The position numbers and the translations under genes are program-made. From Pseudomonadota bacterium (lineage in GTDB: Bacteria; Pseudomonadota; Gammaproteobacteria; Steroidobacterales; Steroidobacteraceae): 64,000 bases of DNA. The DNA is taken from NCBI GenBank assembly GCA_021847105.1, contig JAJZUT010000002.1, positions 239,677 through 303,676 of the forward strand. Direction: 5' to 3'. The notes under the pieces were generated by a model. That model had not been told where the DNA came from and made no database searches. It saw only the letters and a program-made list of their open reading frames with translations. Positions 1-8,495 of this stretch are shown in pieces (position 1 is the stretch's first letter; every line of letters starts with the position of its first letter).

Positions 1-1
1 G

Positions 2-112
2 GAGCTTCGAGTCGACATCCGTCTGACCCCGGTTCAACGGGGCCTGCAAGCATTGACGCTGGTGGAGCTGCGGCGGATCCCGGCCGACCCACAACCTGCC
101 GGCACGCCGTGA
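2..112 (+). CDS. C-terminal fragment of an unidentified protein, entering from the left edge
   Basis: An open frame enters the window at base 2 and stops at TGA 110-112, giving 36 residues ending in PADPQPAGTP. The stretch RVDIRLTPV followed by LTLVELRRI resembles the end of the PAS domain of NtrB/GlnL-like kinases (a VDCTVTPL ... LLLEL pattern). Such a protein would normally continue into a kinase core, which is absent here. Composition and codon use look coding, but the fragment is too short to assign a function. Confidence 0.35.
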   Translation, partial: ELRVDIRLTPVQRGLQALTLVELRRIPADPQPAGTP

Positions 113-796
113 GATAACATGTGGGCTGCCGGCTGTCCACCCGGCTCCTGCCAACGATCCCGACCGGCACAGCCCGACACGTCTCCCGTCAACGCGAGAC
201 CAGCTCTGCGCGCGGAAATTACCGCCGATATGATCCACGCCCCACGAACTCCCGATTCAGTCACTGACCGCCCCTGGGACCGCAACGCCAATCGCTCGGT
301 GCGCATGCGCGGGAGCTTTTCGGTGCACGCCACCGGGAGCAGGTGGGCTGCAGGATGCGGGAGGCCGGCGCATCGCTCATGGCGAACTCGCCCTCCCATT
401 CATGAAGCGGATGTGCATCCGGTTTCACTCTGGCCATGCGTCTGATGAATCGCACGGCGCGCCCGGTCGGTATTTCGAGCGCCGGCGGGAATGATCGGCT
501 CGCCGCCGAGCACGTGGAATCGGCCTCGGCCGGTTAGGGTTGCGCACCGGTCGCGAGCCGGTACCCGACATATTGCTGCGTATACGCTTACGTTGTACTG
601 CCATGGCTCGCGGGATTGGCCACTCAGGACCGCTCGTGCGGATGCTCGCTCACACATCTGCACCATCGGTGAAGCACGCGCCCGCGAGCGGGGCTATGAT
701 CAAGCCCTGGAGGTTGCCGAGCGCTTCCATTTAGCCCCGGGTGGCGGCACAGCGGGTGCGCAGGCGAGCGGCATTGCGCGGAGCAGGTGCGCAAGC
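113..796. other. Stretch without a convincing gene
   Basis: This 684-base stretch lies between the left-edge fragment and the GTG start of the c-di-GMP protein. The frame of that protein stays open back to base 491, but the extra residues are Arg/His/Ala-rich with no PAS-like pattern, so they are treated as untranslated. The promoter of the c-di-GMP gene should lie here; no clear -35/-10 pair was identified. Confidence 0.4.
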
Positions 797-3700
797 GTGA
801 AAAAAAAGGCCCCGGAGCCGACCACCGAAGCTCGGGAGTTGCTGGAGTCCATGACGGATGCCGGCCTCGTGGTCAATGCCGCGGGCACGATTCTTTCCGC
901 CAACGCACGCGCCGAGCAGTTGCTCGGTTATGCCCCGCACGAACTGCACGGCATGGCGCTCGAACAGCTCGTCCCCGCCTCTCTTCGACGGAGCCACGTT
1001 GCCCAGCGCGGCGATTACTTCCAGCACCCCAGAGCCCGCCCGATGGGGGTGGGGATCAGCCTGAGCGCCGCGCGCAAGGACGGCACGGAGCTGCCCGTCG
1101 AGATCAGCCTGACGCCAGTCAGTCTTGCTGCGGACACCGTGGTGATCGCTTCGTTGCGGACCATCGGGGAGCGCGAGCAATGGTACCGGTCGATGTTCGA
1201 GCACCTGGCGGTAGGCATCGTGCACAGCGATCCGGCTGGACGATTCCTCAGCGTCAACGACAGGTTCTGCAAGCTCATCGGCTACACACGCTCGGAAGCA
1301 TTGGCGCTCGACATTCGCAGCCTGACGCATCCGAGCGACTTTGCGCACACCGCGCAAGCGAGAGCCCGCGCGGTCGAGGGGATGCTGCCCGAGTATCAGT
1401 TGGACGTGCGGCTGATCGCAAAGAGTGGCGCATCAATCTGGACTCATATCATCACATCTATCGTCCGTCATATCGACGGCGGAATGCCGCATTTCATATC
1501 GCTGATTCAGGACATTTCCGCACAGAAGCAAACAGAGGAGCGCTCGCACGAATCTGAGCGCCGTTTTCGCGACGTGACCGAGAACATCCGCGAAGTGTTC
1601 TGGCTGAGCGACATCAATAAGCGCGAAATCCTCTACGTCAGCCCGGCATTCCGGGAAATCTGGGGGCGCGACTGCGAGGAACTGTATCGGGCTCCGCAAA
1701 TGTGGCTTGACGCCGTGCACCCAGATGACCGGCCGCGGGTCATCGACGCCACACATGCCAAGCAGGCCGCCGGCACTTATGATGAGGAATATCGCATAAC
1801 ACGTCCGAGCGGCGAGATCCGCTGGATCCGAGATCGCGCTTTTCCGGTCCGTGGTGACGACCCGGAAATCAGTCGCATTGCCGGCGTCGCAGAGGACATC
1901 ACCGAACGCAGACTGGCCAGCGATGCTCTGCGGGAAAGCGAGCGCCGCTTCAGGGAGATACTCGGCAACATTCACCTAGCGTCCGTGATGCTGGACCGTG
2001 ACGCACGGATCACATACTGCAACGACTTCATGCTGCAACTGAGCGGGTGGAGCCGCGAAGAGGTATTAGGTCGGAACTGGTTTGAATTGTTCATTCCGCC
2101 AGGGCAGACCTCGGAGATCGCCGGCGTGTTCACCGAGGTGCTGGCCGACACGCCGACCGCCTGGCATAACGAAAACGAGATTCTCACGCGCAGCGGCGAC
2201 CGACGGCTGATCCGTTGGAACAACATCGTGTTGCGCTCATCCACCGGCGAGGTGGTCGGCCTCGCGGGAATCGGCGAGGACGTCACCGAGCGCCGCCAGA
2301 CCGAGGTGATGCGCGCACGATTGGCGGCCATCGTCGAATCGAGCGACGATGCCATCATCGGCAAGACTCTCGACGGCATCATTACAAGCTGGAACGCCGC
2401 AGCCCGGGCGCTGTTCGGCTATACAGCCGACGAGGCGCTCGGCCGCCCGATCGTGATGCTCCTGCCGCCCGACCGACTGGCCGAGGAGGTCGAAATCCTC
2501 GAGCGGTTGCGGCGGGGCGAACGGATTCGCCACTTCGAGACGGTTCGCCGCCGCAAAGACGGCACATTGGTGGATGTGTCACTGTCGATTTCACCCATTC
2601 TCGATGCCCGCGGACACATCGTCGGCGCCTCGAAGATTGCGCGCAACATCACCGAGCGCAAGCGGGCCGAGCTAAAAATCCGTCATCTGAACCGTGTCTA
2701 TGCGGTGCTGAGCGGCATCAACGCTCTGATCGTACGCGTGCGCGATCGCGAAGATTTGTTTCGAGAGGCATGTCGGATCGCCGTGGAGGAGGGAAATTTC
2801 ATACTTGCCTGGCTCGGGCTCATCGACCCAGCAGCCAGGCGGCTGCGCATTCTCGCATGGCATGGCGCCGACCCGGATTACATCAGCCGTATCCCACTCG
2901 AGCTTGGCAATCCAGGGGAAGCCGGGCGCGGACTGAGTGGAGTCGCGATCGCCGAGGGCAAGTCCGTAATCAGCAATGACGTCGAACGAGACGAGCGCTT
3001 TCTGCTCAAAAGCGAATCGGCGCAAAGGGGTATCCGCTCGACCGTCTATATTCCGCTGTCGATCGGCGGCACCGTTGTCGGCGTGCTGGCGCTGTATTCG
3101 CGCGAGGCAGGCTTCTTCGATGCGGCCGAGATGCGATTGCTGGAAGAGCTGGCTGGCGACATCGCCTTCGCGCTCGATCATATCGAAAAGGCGAACCGGG
3201 TCGACTATCTCGCCTACTATGATCCGCTCACCGGCCTTGCCAACCGGAGCCTGCTCATTGAGCGACTGAACCAACAGGTGCTATCCGCACAAGCCGCGCA
3301 CGAGACGGCCGCGCTCGTGCTGGCGGACATCGAGCGGTTCCGCACGGTGAATGACTCCCTGGGCCGCCAAGTCGGCGATGCACTGCTGACGCAGCTTGCC
3401 CATCGACTCTCACAGGTGGCAGGCAGCGGGCGCTCGGCGCGGATCGCGGGCGACGTTCTGGCAATCACGCTGCCGGCGGGTGATGACCGGTCCGCTATCG
3501 AGCAGACCGTCGTCGACCTGTGGAACAAGATATTCGGTGCCCCGCTGATGGTGAACGGCACGGAAATCCGCGTTTCGGCCCGAGCCGGCATCGCGATATT
3601 CCCTGCCGACGGGACAAACGCCGAGGCGCTGATCGCGTGTGCGGAGACCGCGCTGCGCAAGGCCAAGGAGTCCGGGGAGGCCCGGGTCTTTCATGCTCCG

Positions 3701-4543
3701 GAGATGGCGGCGCGCAGCGCGGAGAAGCGCACTTTAGAGACTCAATTGCGCCGCGCGCTCGAGAACGAGGAGTTCGTGCTGCACTATCAGCCCAAGCTCG
3801 AACTGCAGTCGCGGCGCATCGTCGGCGTCGAAGCGCTCCTGCGCTGGCAGAGCCCGGAGCTCGGGCTTGTTGCCCCGATGAGATTCATTCCACTGCTGGA
3901 GGAGACGGGGCTGATTCTGGAAGTCGGCGCCTGGGCGTTATCGAGAGCCGCCCTTGACCATCGCCTCTGGATGCAGCGCGGCCTCGCTCCACCGCGGGTT
4001 GCCGTAAACGTGTCGGCCGTTCAGCTGCGCAAGGGCAATTTCGTTGAAACCGTGGTGAACGCGTTGCAAGACGGAGCACCGCAAGCGGGAATTGATCTGG
4101 AAATCACCGAAAGTCTGCTGATGGAGAACGTAGCGGGGAACATCCGTCAGCTGCAGGAGCTGCGCGAGCGTGGAATCATGATCGCCATCGATGATTTCGG
4201 CACCGGCTACTCGTCATTGAGCTACCTCGCGCGCCTGCCCGTGCACGCGTTGAAGATTGACCGGTCGTTCATCCTCGCCATGTCTGACGACCCCGACACG
4301 ATGACACTGGTGCAGACGATCATCTCGCTGGCACATTCGCTGAATCTGCGAGTCATTGCCGAAGGCGTGGAGTCGCAAGAACAGGCCAAGCTCCTGCGGC
4401 TGCTGCGCTGTGACCAGATTCAGGGGTATCTCGTCAGCCACCCTCTGCCGTTCGAGCAGATGACCGAGTTGCTGGACGGAACGGGGGGATCGGCGAGAAC
4501 ACCGGACAGTCCTAGCTCGGGAGGGGAATCGTTATCTCCCTGA
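797..4543 (+). CDS. Multi-PAS/GAF sensor protein with degenerate GGDEF and intact EAL domain
   Basis: A large cytoplasmic c-di-GMP signalling protein (1248 aa from GTG 797, start VKKKAPEPT). Five PAS domains are read at about residues 13-125, 130-245, 255-375, 383-500 and 507-620, then a GAF domain at about 650-800, a GGDEF-like domain at 801-965 and an EAL domain at 979-1230. The cyclase signature is degenerate: the GGDEF position reads AGDVL, so diguanylate cyclase activity is unlikely. The EAL domain keeps EALLRW and the DDFGTGYSSL loop, so c-di-GMP phosphodiesterase activity is expected, perhaps with the degenerate domain acting as a GTP sensor as in some known tandem proteins. No membrane segment is seen. 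The frame is open upstream to 491, but the first recognisable domain begins just after the GTG; ATG 851 would cut into PAS1. It appears to be a single-gene unit. Confidence 0.88.
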   Translation: MKKKAPEPTTEARELLESMTDAGLVVNAAGTILSANARAEQLLGYAPHELHGMALEQLVPASLRRSHVAQRGDYFQHPRARPMGVGISLSAARKDGTELPVEISLTPVSLAADTVVIASLRTIGEREQWYRSMFEHLAVGIVHSDPAGRFLSVNDRFCKLIGYTRSEALALDIRSLTHPSDFAHTAQARARAVEGMLPEYQLDVRLIAKSGASIWTHIITSIVRHIDGGMPHFISLIQDISAQKQTEERSHESERRFRDVTENIREVFWLSDINKREILYVSPAFREIWGRDCEELYRAPQMWLDAVHPDDRPRVIDATHAKQAAGTYDEEYRITRPSGEIRWIRDRAFPVRGDDPEISRIAGVAEDITERRLASDALRESERRFREILGNIHLASVMLDRDARITYCNDFMLQLSGWSREEVLGRNWFELFIPPGQTSEIAGVFTEVLADTPTAWHNENEILTRSGDRRLIRWNNIVLRSSTGEVVGLAGIGEDVTERRQTEVMRARLAAIVESSDDAIIGKTLDGIITSWNAAARALFGYTADEALGRPIVMLLPPDRLAEEVEILERLRRGERIRHFETVRRRKDGTLVDVSLSISPILDARGHIVGASKIARNITERKRAELKIRHLNRVYAVLSGINALIVRVRDREDLFREACRIAVEEGNFILAWLGLIDPAARRLRILAWHGADPDYISRIPLELGNPGEAGRGLSGVAIAEGKSVISNDVERDERFLLKSESAQRGIRSTVYIPLSIGGTVVGVLALYSREAGFFDAAEMRLLEELAGDIAFALDHIEKANRVDYLAYYDPLTGLANRSLLIERLNQQVLSAQAAHETAALVLADIERFRTVNDSLGRQVGDALLTQLAHRLSQVAGSGRSARIAGDVLAITLPAGDDRSAIEQTVVDLWNKIFGAPLMVNGTEIRVSARAGIAIFPADGTNAEALIACAETALRKAKESGEARVFHAPEMAARSAEKRTLETQLRRALENEEFVLHYQPKLELQSRRIVGVEALLRWQSPELGLVAPMRFIPLLEETGLILEVGAWALSRAALDHRLWMQRGLAPPRVAVNVSAVQLRKGNFVETVVNALQDGAPQAGIDLEITESLLMENVAGNIRQLQELRERGIMIAIDDFGTGYSSLSYLARLPVHALKIDRSFILAMSDDPDTMTLVQTIISLAHSLNLRVIAEGVESQEQAKLLRLLRCDQIQGYLVSHPLPFEQMTELLDGTGGSARTPDSPSSGGESLSP

Positions 4544-4659
4544 TCGAGTGTGTCAGCGCAAGAACGGGGCAACTTTCGATTTGTGCGCCGCTTCGGGGCA
4601 GTGCAGGCGATGACTGCTTGACCGTTCGGGTCGCAGACTACATGCCCGCAGAGACCTCC

Positions 4660-5228
4660 TCACTTGATACGAGAGTCAGGCAGAGCCGCCCACGATCCCG
4701 TACCCGTACCCGGCAAACGCCGATACGCCAGCCGGTCGGACTGATACGAGCTGATCCAGAGCCGAGTGCCAATTACAAGCCCCGTGGTGGCCCCATTGAA
4801 CGCCGGGTTCGGCTCACCGTACGCAAGGACGTGAAAGCGCATTGTTTTCGGACTCAGCGTTGCCACGACGTAACCCCGATGACAGCGCATCGGATCCGCC
4901 TTGCCGTGGATTACTTTCCTCACCCCACCACAGGCAGGCTCATCGTATGTCATACCTGCCGCGATGAGCCGATCTCCAAACCAGTGGATGTTGTCTGGCA
5001 TGAATCCCGGCGCAATCGCCGAACGCAACGGGTGTCGCGTGTCGCCTCGCCGATATTCATAGACCGCATGCAGACCGAAGGCAACGACGTAGAATCGTCT
5101 GCCATCGGGACCGGCCGCCAAGCCATTGTTACCCGGCAATTCGGTGCCGGCGAGGATATGGAAATGAAGTGTCTTCGGACGCCACTGCAGAACCGCCGCA
5201 ACTGCAGCGCGGATGCGAACTGGGAATC
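4660..5228 (-). pseudogene. C-terminal remnant of an SMP-30/gluconolactonase-like beta-propeller protein
   Basis: The minus strand encodes a coherent propeller segment: TELPGNNGLAAGPDGRRFYV, then PDNIHWFGDRLIAAGM, then ATTGLVIGTRLWISS. This is the pattern of SMP-30/gluconolactonase/strictosidine synthase-like enzymes (NG...PDGR, PDN.RW..DG). The frame runs back to an in-frame TGA near 5231 with no plausible start codon, and the N-terminal half of the propeller, with its metal ligands, is missing. The remnant is about 190 residues against roughly 300-350 for intact members. An opposite-strand frame (4618-5385) is longer but Arg-rich and matches no family. I read this as a decayed gene; a short functional protein from the internal ATG at 5139 is possible but unlikely. 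Confidence 0.55.
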
Positions 5229-5230
5229 AC

Positions 5231-5630
5231 TCAGGCCGGCCGCAATGGTAAACGGACCAGTTTGTTCACTTGAGAATCTACCCCTCGCCAAGGCCTCACG
5301 TCAACCTGAACAGTCCGATCTTCATCGTCTCCCAGCACATACCGGGCTCTCCGTCCGATGCGCACGCCGTGGGCAGCTGTACTGAACTCATTCGTGATTG
5401 CGACCACAGACACAGTCGCGCCGCAGTAGAGCTCCGGAATCGCGAGAGTGCGCAAAGGTGCCGCAACGCGAAGCTGAGTGATCAGATTTAATCCGCGGTT
5501 GTCCGTTCGGCGCTTTACCCTGTCATCGTCGTACCAGACAGTCCGCTCTGTATTCGACTCATCTAAATCGGCTTCCCTCGGTACGAGTCTTGCGCGGACC
5601 GCAAAGCGCCAGCGAATGCGTCCGGCCTAA
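5231..5630 (-). pseudogene. Unrecognised open segment without a start codon, probable gene remnant
   Basis: Between a TAG near 5632 and a stop at 5231, one minus-strand frame is open for about 130 codons. It has a non-random, hydrophilic composition (LDESNTERTVWYDDDRVK, then TLAIPELYCGATVSVVAITN). The only start candidate is a TTG at 5455, well inside the coherent sequence. It lies next to the SMP-30-like remnant but in another frame. I do not recognise the family, and it may belong to the same decayed gene or to an unrelated one. Confidence 0.3.
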
Positions 5631-5816
5631 AAATCTGGCGGAGAAGGCTGGTCCGAGACCAGGCAGACGTACTCCGATACCGCGCGCCGACGTTCCCGCT
5701 TCGCAGTCACGTCGCAGGGTGGACGGGTGGTGCAGAAATATACACCACTCTTTCGGCACAGCGAGTTGTCTCCCCAGACATACGCACTGTAGCGCGAGCC
5801 GCAACACGACGAACTC

Positions 5817-7298
5817 TCATGGGCTCGCGCGTGCGATGCGAACTTGGCTCTGCGCGGTACGCATGAACTTCTGTGCGACCGTGAGCGGACTCTGCATGGC
5901 ATCTTCAAGTCTGCCGAGCGCCTGCTGCGCTTGAACGAGTGCCGCGAGACACTCCTGCACGCCAGCTTGGTAGGCAAGACGGGCATTGGCCAAATCGAGC
6001 GGCTGCAACTCACCGGCGTTCACCTGCGCAGCGACCGAATGAAGCGCGTTTCGGAGCCCTCCCTGCACCGACTCCGTTGTCCGGAGCTGCGCCCGCGCCG
6101 AGTCGTACGCAGCCAATGCCTCATCGATCTGTGTGAGCGCATTCGACTGCACCACCTGAAAATGCGCGGCCGCCAACGCGCGTCGCGCCTTGGCTTCGGC
6201 GATCGGCCCCTGGTTATGATTCAGGATCGGAAGCGGAAGCGAGAGCCCGAGCTCCCACTCTCTGTCGCCGGCGAGCTGTGCGTTCCAGGCGAAGCCCGGA
6301 CCGAGGTGAATATCCGGCCATTGACGCGCGATCTGCAGCTGCAGAGCGCTTTGGCTGGCCTCGAAGCGCTCAAGGGCGGCGCGGACATCCGCGCGTTCGA
6401 GAAGCGCCTGTTGCCTCACCACAGGACGGGTGAGTGCCAGGGGAAACGTCCGCAGATCGGCAAACGAGAATCGCACGTCGGTGAGGGCCCGAGGCGCCAC
6501 ACCTATCGCGCCGGCAAGCGCGATGCGGGCTTGCTGCAAGCGACCGGCGGCGGCTTGCGTCGCAACGATCACGCGATCGAGCGCGATGCGCGCCTGCGCC
6601 ACCTCGTAGCTCGAGACATTGCCCGCTCTCAACTGGCCTTCGAGCAAGCGAAGCAGGTCCCGCCGTGTCCCTGCTTCCTGCGTCAGCAGCGCTTCTGACT
6701 GACGGGCCGCGTACAGCGCAAGAAGCGCCTTCCGCAATTGACTGCGGACCTGCCAAACGGTACCCACCAAGTCCCAGCGCGCCGCAGCCGCCTGATGCTC
6801 AGCCACCGCAAGACGATCTGCACGCCGCCCCGCCGTCTCGATGGTCCAGTCAAAAGTCAGCGGAACCACCCAAGGGTGTACCGCTCCTGGAACACCTGCA
6901 TCGTACCCGGGAGTGACAGCAATCGACGGGTTGGGTCGCTCTGCAGCGGTGATCCGCTCAGCCTGTGCGGCGAGCAGCCGCTCGCGCGCCTCAGCAAGAG
7001 TGGGCTGATAGTAGAACGCCGCCAACGTCAACGCCTTCAATGTCCAATCGGCGCTCGGTGCAGGCTCTTTGACGTGATTGGCAGCCAGAAACGCTCGCAG
7101 CCCCGGCGCCGCCAGGGACCGCGCCTCGAAGTGCGCAATGCTGGTCTGGGCGGACAATTGCTTCGGCTGAAAATGAGCGCAGGCGGCGAGTTGACTCAGG
7201 CACGCCATAACCAGCGCGCCGCGGACTGCATGCCAGGCCGGGCACGCTCCTCGGGTGATCCGCTGGAAACGGTCTTTCGTCTTTGCCTGGATGACCAT
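5817..7298 (-). CDS. TolC/CzcC-family outer-membrane efflux lipoprotein
   Basis: Outer-membrane channel of a tripartite RND exporter (493 aa). The N-terminus carries a lipoprotein signal: hydrophobic GALVMACLSQLAAC with the lipobox LAAC around residue 40, so the mature protein is lipid-anchored. Two outer-membrane-efflux repeats follow, with the usual long Ala/Gln/Arg-rich helices (AQAERITAAERPNPSIAV; LLEGQLRAGNVSSYEVAQA; NAGELQPLDLANARLAYQAG). It is transcribed divergently from the adaptor and pump genes, with a 237-base intergenic region between the start codons. ATG 7298 is used; an internal ATG at residue 31 would still precede the lipobox. Substrate is unknown. Confidence 0.9.
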   Translation of the reverse strand: MVIQAKTKDRFQRITRGACPAWHAVRGALVMACLSQLAACAHFQPKQLSAQTSIAHFEARSLAAPGLRAFLAANHVKEPAPSADWTLKALTLAAFYYQPTLAEARERLLAAQAERITAAERPNPSIAVTPGYDAGVPGAVHPWVVPLTFDWTIETAGRRADRLAVAEHQAAAARWDLVGTVWQVRSQLRKALLALYAARQSEALLTQEAGTRRDLLRLLEGQLRAGNVSSYEVAQARIALDRVIVATQAAAGRLQQARIALAGAIGVAPRALTDVRFSFADLRTFPLALTRPVVRQQALLERADVRAALERFEASQSALQLQIARQWPDIHLGPGFAWNAQLAGDREWELGLSLPLPILNHNQGPIAEAKARRALAAAHFQVVQSNALTQIDEALAAYDSARAQLRTTESVQGGLRNALHSVAAQVNAGELQPLDLANARLAYQAGVQECLAALVQAQQALGRLEDAMQSPLTVAQKFMRTAQSQVRIARASP

Positions 7299-7535
7299 TT
7301 AGGCACTATACTGGAGCCCGACTGGGGGATGTTATACCTAAATCAATTGGTAATGTCGGTTAGCTTTTGGCGGCGCCGAAAGTAGCCAACTCCAACCCGC
7401 GAATCGCCGTACAGCCGGAGAGCGCTTTGTTGCGGCCGGAGTTGAGAAACACTAATCGGAGCGCCTTGGCGTGGCGCGAGGGAGCCATGACGCGACCGAA
7501 GCCAGTTGCCACAATTCGAGCACTGGAGTCCGCCG
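7299..7535. promoter_or_regulatory. Divergent promoter region of the RND efflux genes
   Basis: The 237-base region between the outer-membrane lipoprotein (minus) and the adaptor/pump pair (plus) is locally AT-rich at 7303-7375, unlike the surrounding GC-rich sequence. It contains TATACT (7308-7313) and TATACC -10-like hexamers. No regulator gene adjoins it. A GGAG ribosome-binding site sits at 7525-7528 ahead of the ATG at 7536. Confidence 0.4.
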
Positions 7536-8495
7536 ATGACGCCGCTGAAGTCCCTACTATTGCCGCTCTGCGTGGCACTGGTGCTGTCGGTCGCAGCGCG
7601 CGCCCCGGCCGGTCAAGCACAGGCTGCAACCGACGGCGGCAATAGACTGCCGGCGCTCAGCGCAGCACAGCAGCACGCAGTCGGCATCATCGTCGCCGCA
7701 GCGCCAACCATAGAACTGCCACGACGCACCGCTGCTTACGGTCGCGTGCTCGACCCGTCGCAATTGGTGGCCGACGAGGGCCAGCTCGAATCTGCCCGGG
7801 CGGCAATCCGGGCGGCCGACGCGGAGACCGCCCGGTTAAAGAGGTTGTATCGCGGCGCCAACGCCTCCCTCAAGGCACTGCAATTGGCCGAGGCGACGCA
7901 GGCAGAAGCCCAGGCCCGCGCACGACAGGCACGAGCCACATTCCTGCTGCACTGGGCCCCCCTGGCGCGGCTCGGGGCCGCGCAACGCACCCGCCTGGTG
8001 GCTTCGATCATCGACGGCCGTGTGCTGCTGCTGCGCGCCGACCTGCTCGGCCGCCATAGTCTAGGCAAGCTGCCCATGCAGGCGTTGGTCGATGTTGACG
8101 GACTCGAGGTTCCCGCGCACGTGCTCGGTGCGTTGTCGCAATCGGCCGGCCTGCAGAGCGTCGGGCTGCTATTGCAGATGTCCCATCCGCCCGCCGGCCT
8201 CGGTCCTGGCGCACGCCTGCCGGTGAATCTCGAGGGCAGCGGCATCAATGGGCGCGTGGTGCCCAGAGGCGCGCTGCTCTATGGGCAGCGCGGTGCCTAC
8301 GTCTACCGGGTGTTGCCGCAGAAGACGAAGGACGGCGACACACTGTTCGCACCGTTGCGCGTCACGCCCCTACAGATGGTCGACGGCGCCTGGCTCGTGA
8401 GCGGACTGCATGCAGGTGAGCGCATTGTCGTTCGGGGCGCTGGCGTGCTGTGGTCCCTGCAGGGGCTGGGCCGCCTTGCCGGTGGCGACGACTAA
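7536..8495 (+). CDS. RND efflux periplasmic adaptor (membrane fusion protein)
   Basis: A 319-aa secreted adaptor linking the inner-membrane pump to the outer-membrane channel. The start at ATG 7536 gives a standard signal peptide (MTPLKSLLLPLCVALVLS, cleavage near AQA-A) and is preceded by GGAG; a TTG at 7506 would put charged residues before it. A short Ala/Arg-rich helical hairpin is visible at about residues 80-135, followed by a beta-barrel and membrane-proximal region with VVPRGALLYGQRGAYVY and ERIVVRGAGVLWSLQGL, typical of HlyD/CzcB-type adaptors. The lipoyl-like half motif is poorly conserved. Its TAA overlaps the pump ATG by one base, so translation of the two is probably coupled. Confidence 0.85.
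   Translation: MTPLKSLLLPLCVALVLSVAARAPAGQAQAATDGGNRLPALSAAQQHAVGIIVAAAPTIELPRRTAAYGRVLDPSQLVADEGQLESARAAIRAADAETARLKRLYRGANASLKALQLAEATQAEAQARARQARATFLLHWAPLARLGAAQRTRLVASIIDGRVLLLRADLLGRHSLGKLPMQALVDVDGLEVPAHVLGALSQSAGLQSVGLLLQMSHPPAGLGPGARLPVNLEGSGINGRVVPRGALLYGQRGAYVYRVLPQKTKDGDTLFAPLRVTPLQMVDGAWLVSGLHAGERIVVRGAGVLWSLQGLGRLAGGDD

Noticed and set aside
491..796. Upstream N-terminal extension of the multi-PAS protein
   Set aside because: The extra 102 codons are low-complexity, Arg/Ala-rich and lack PAS features; GTG 797 is a more natural start.
4618..5385. Plus-strand 255-codon frame
   Set aside because: Arg/Pro-rich with no recognisable motif, and it lies opposite a propeller-type coding segment with clear family pattern.
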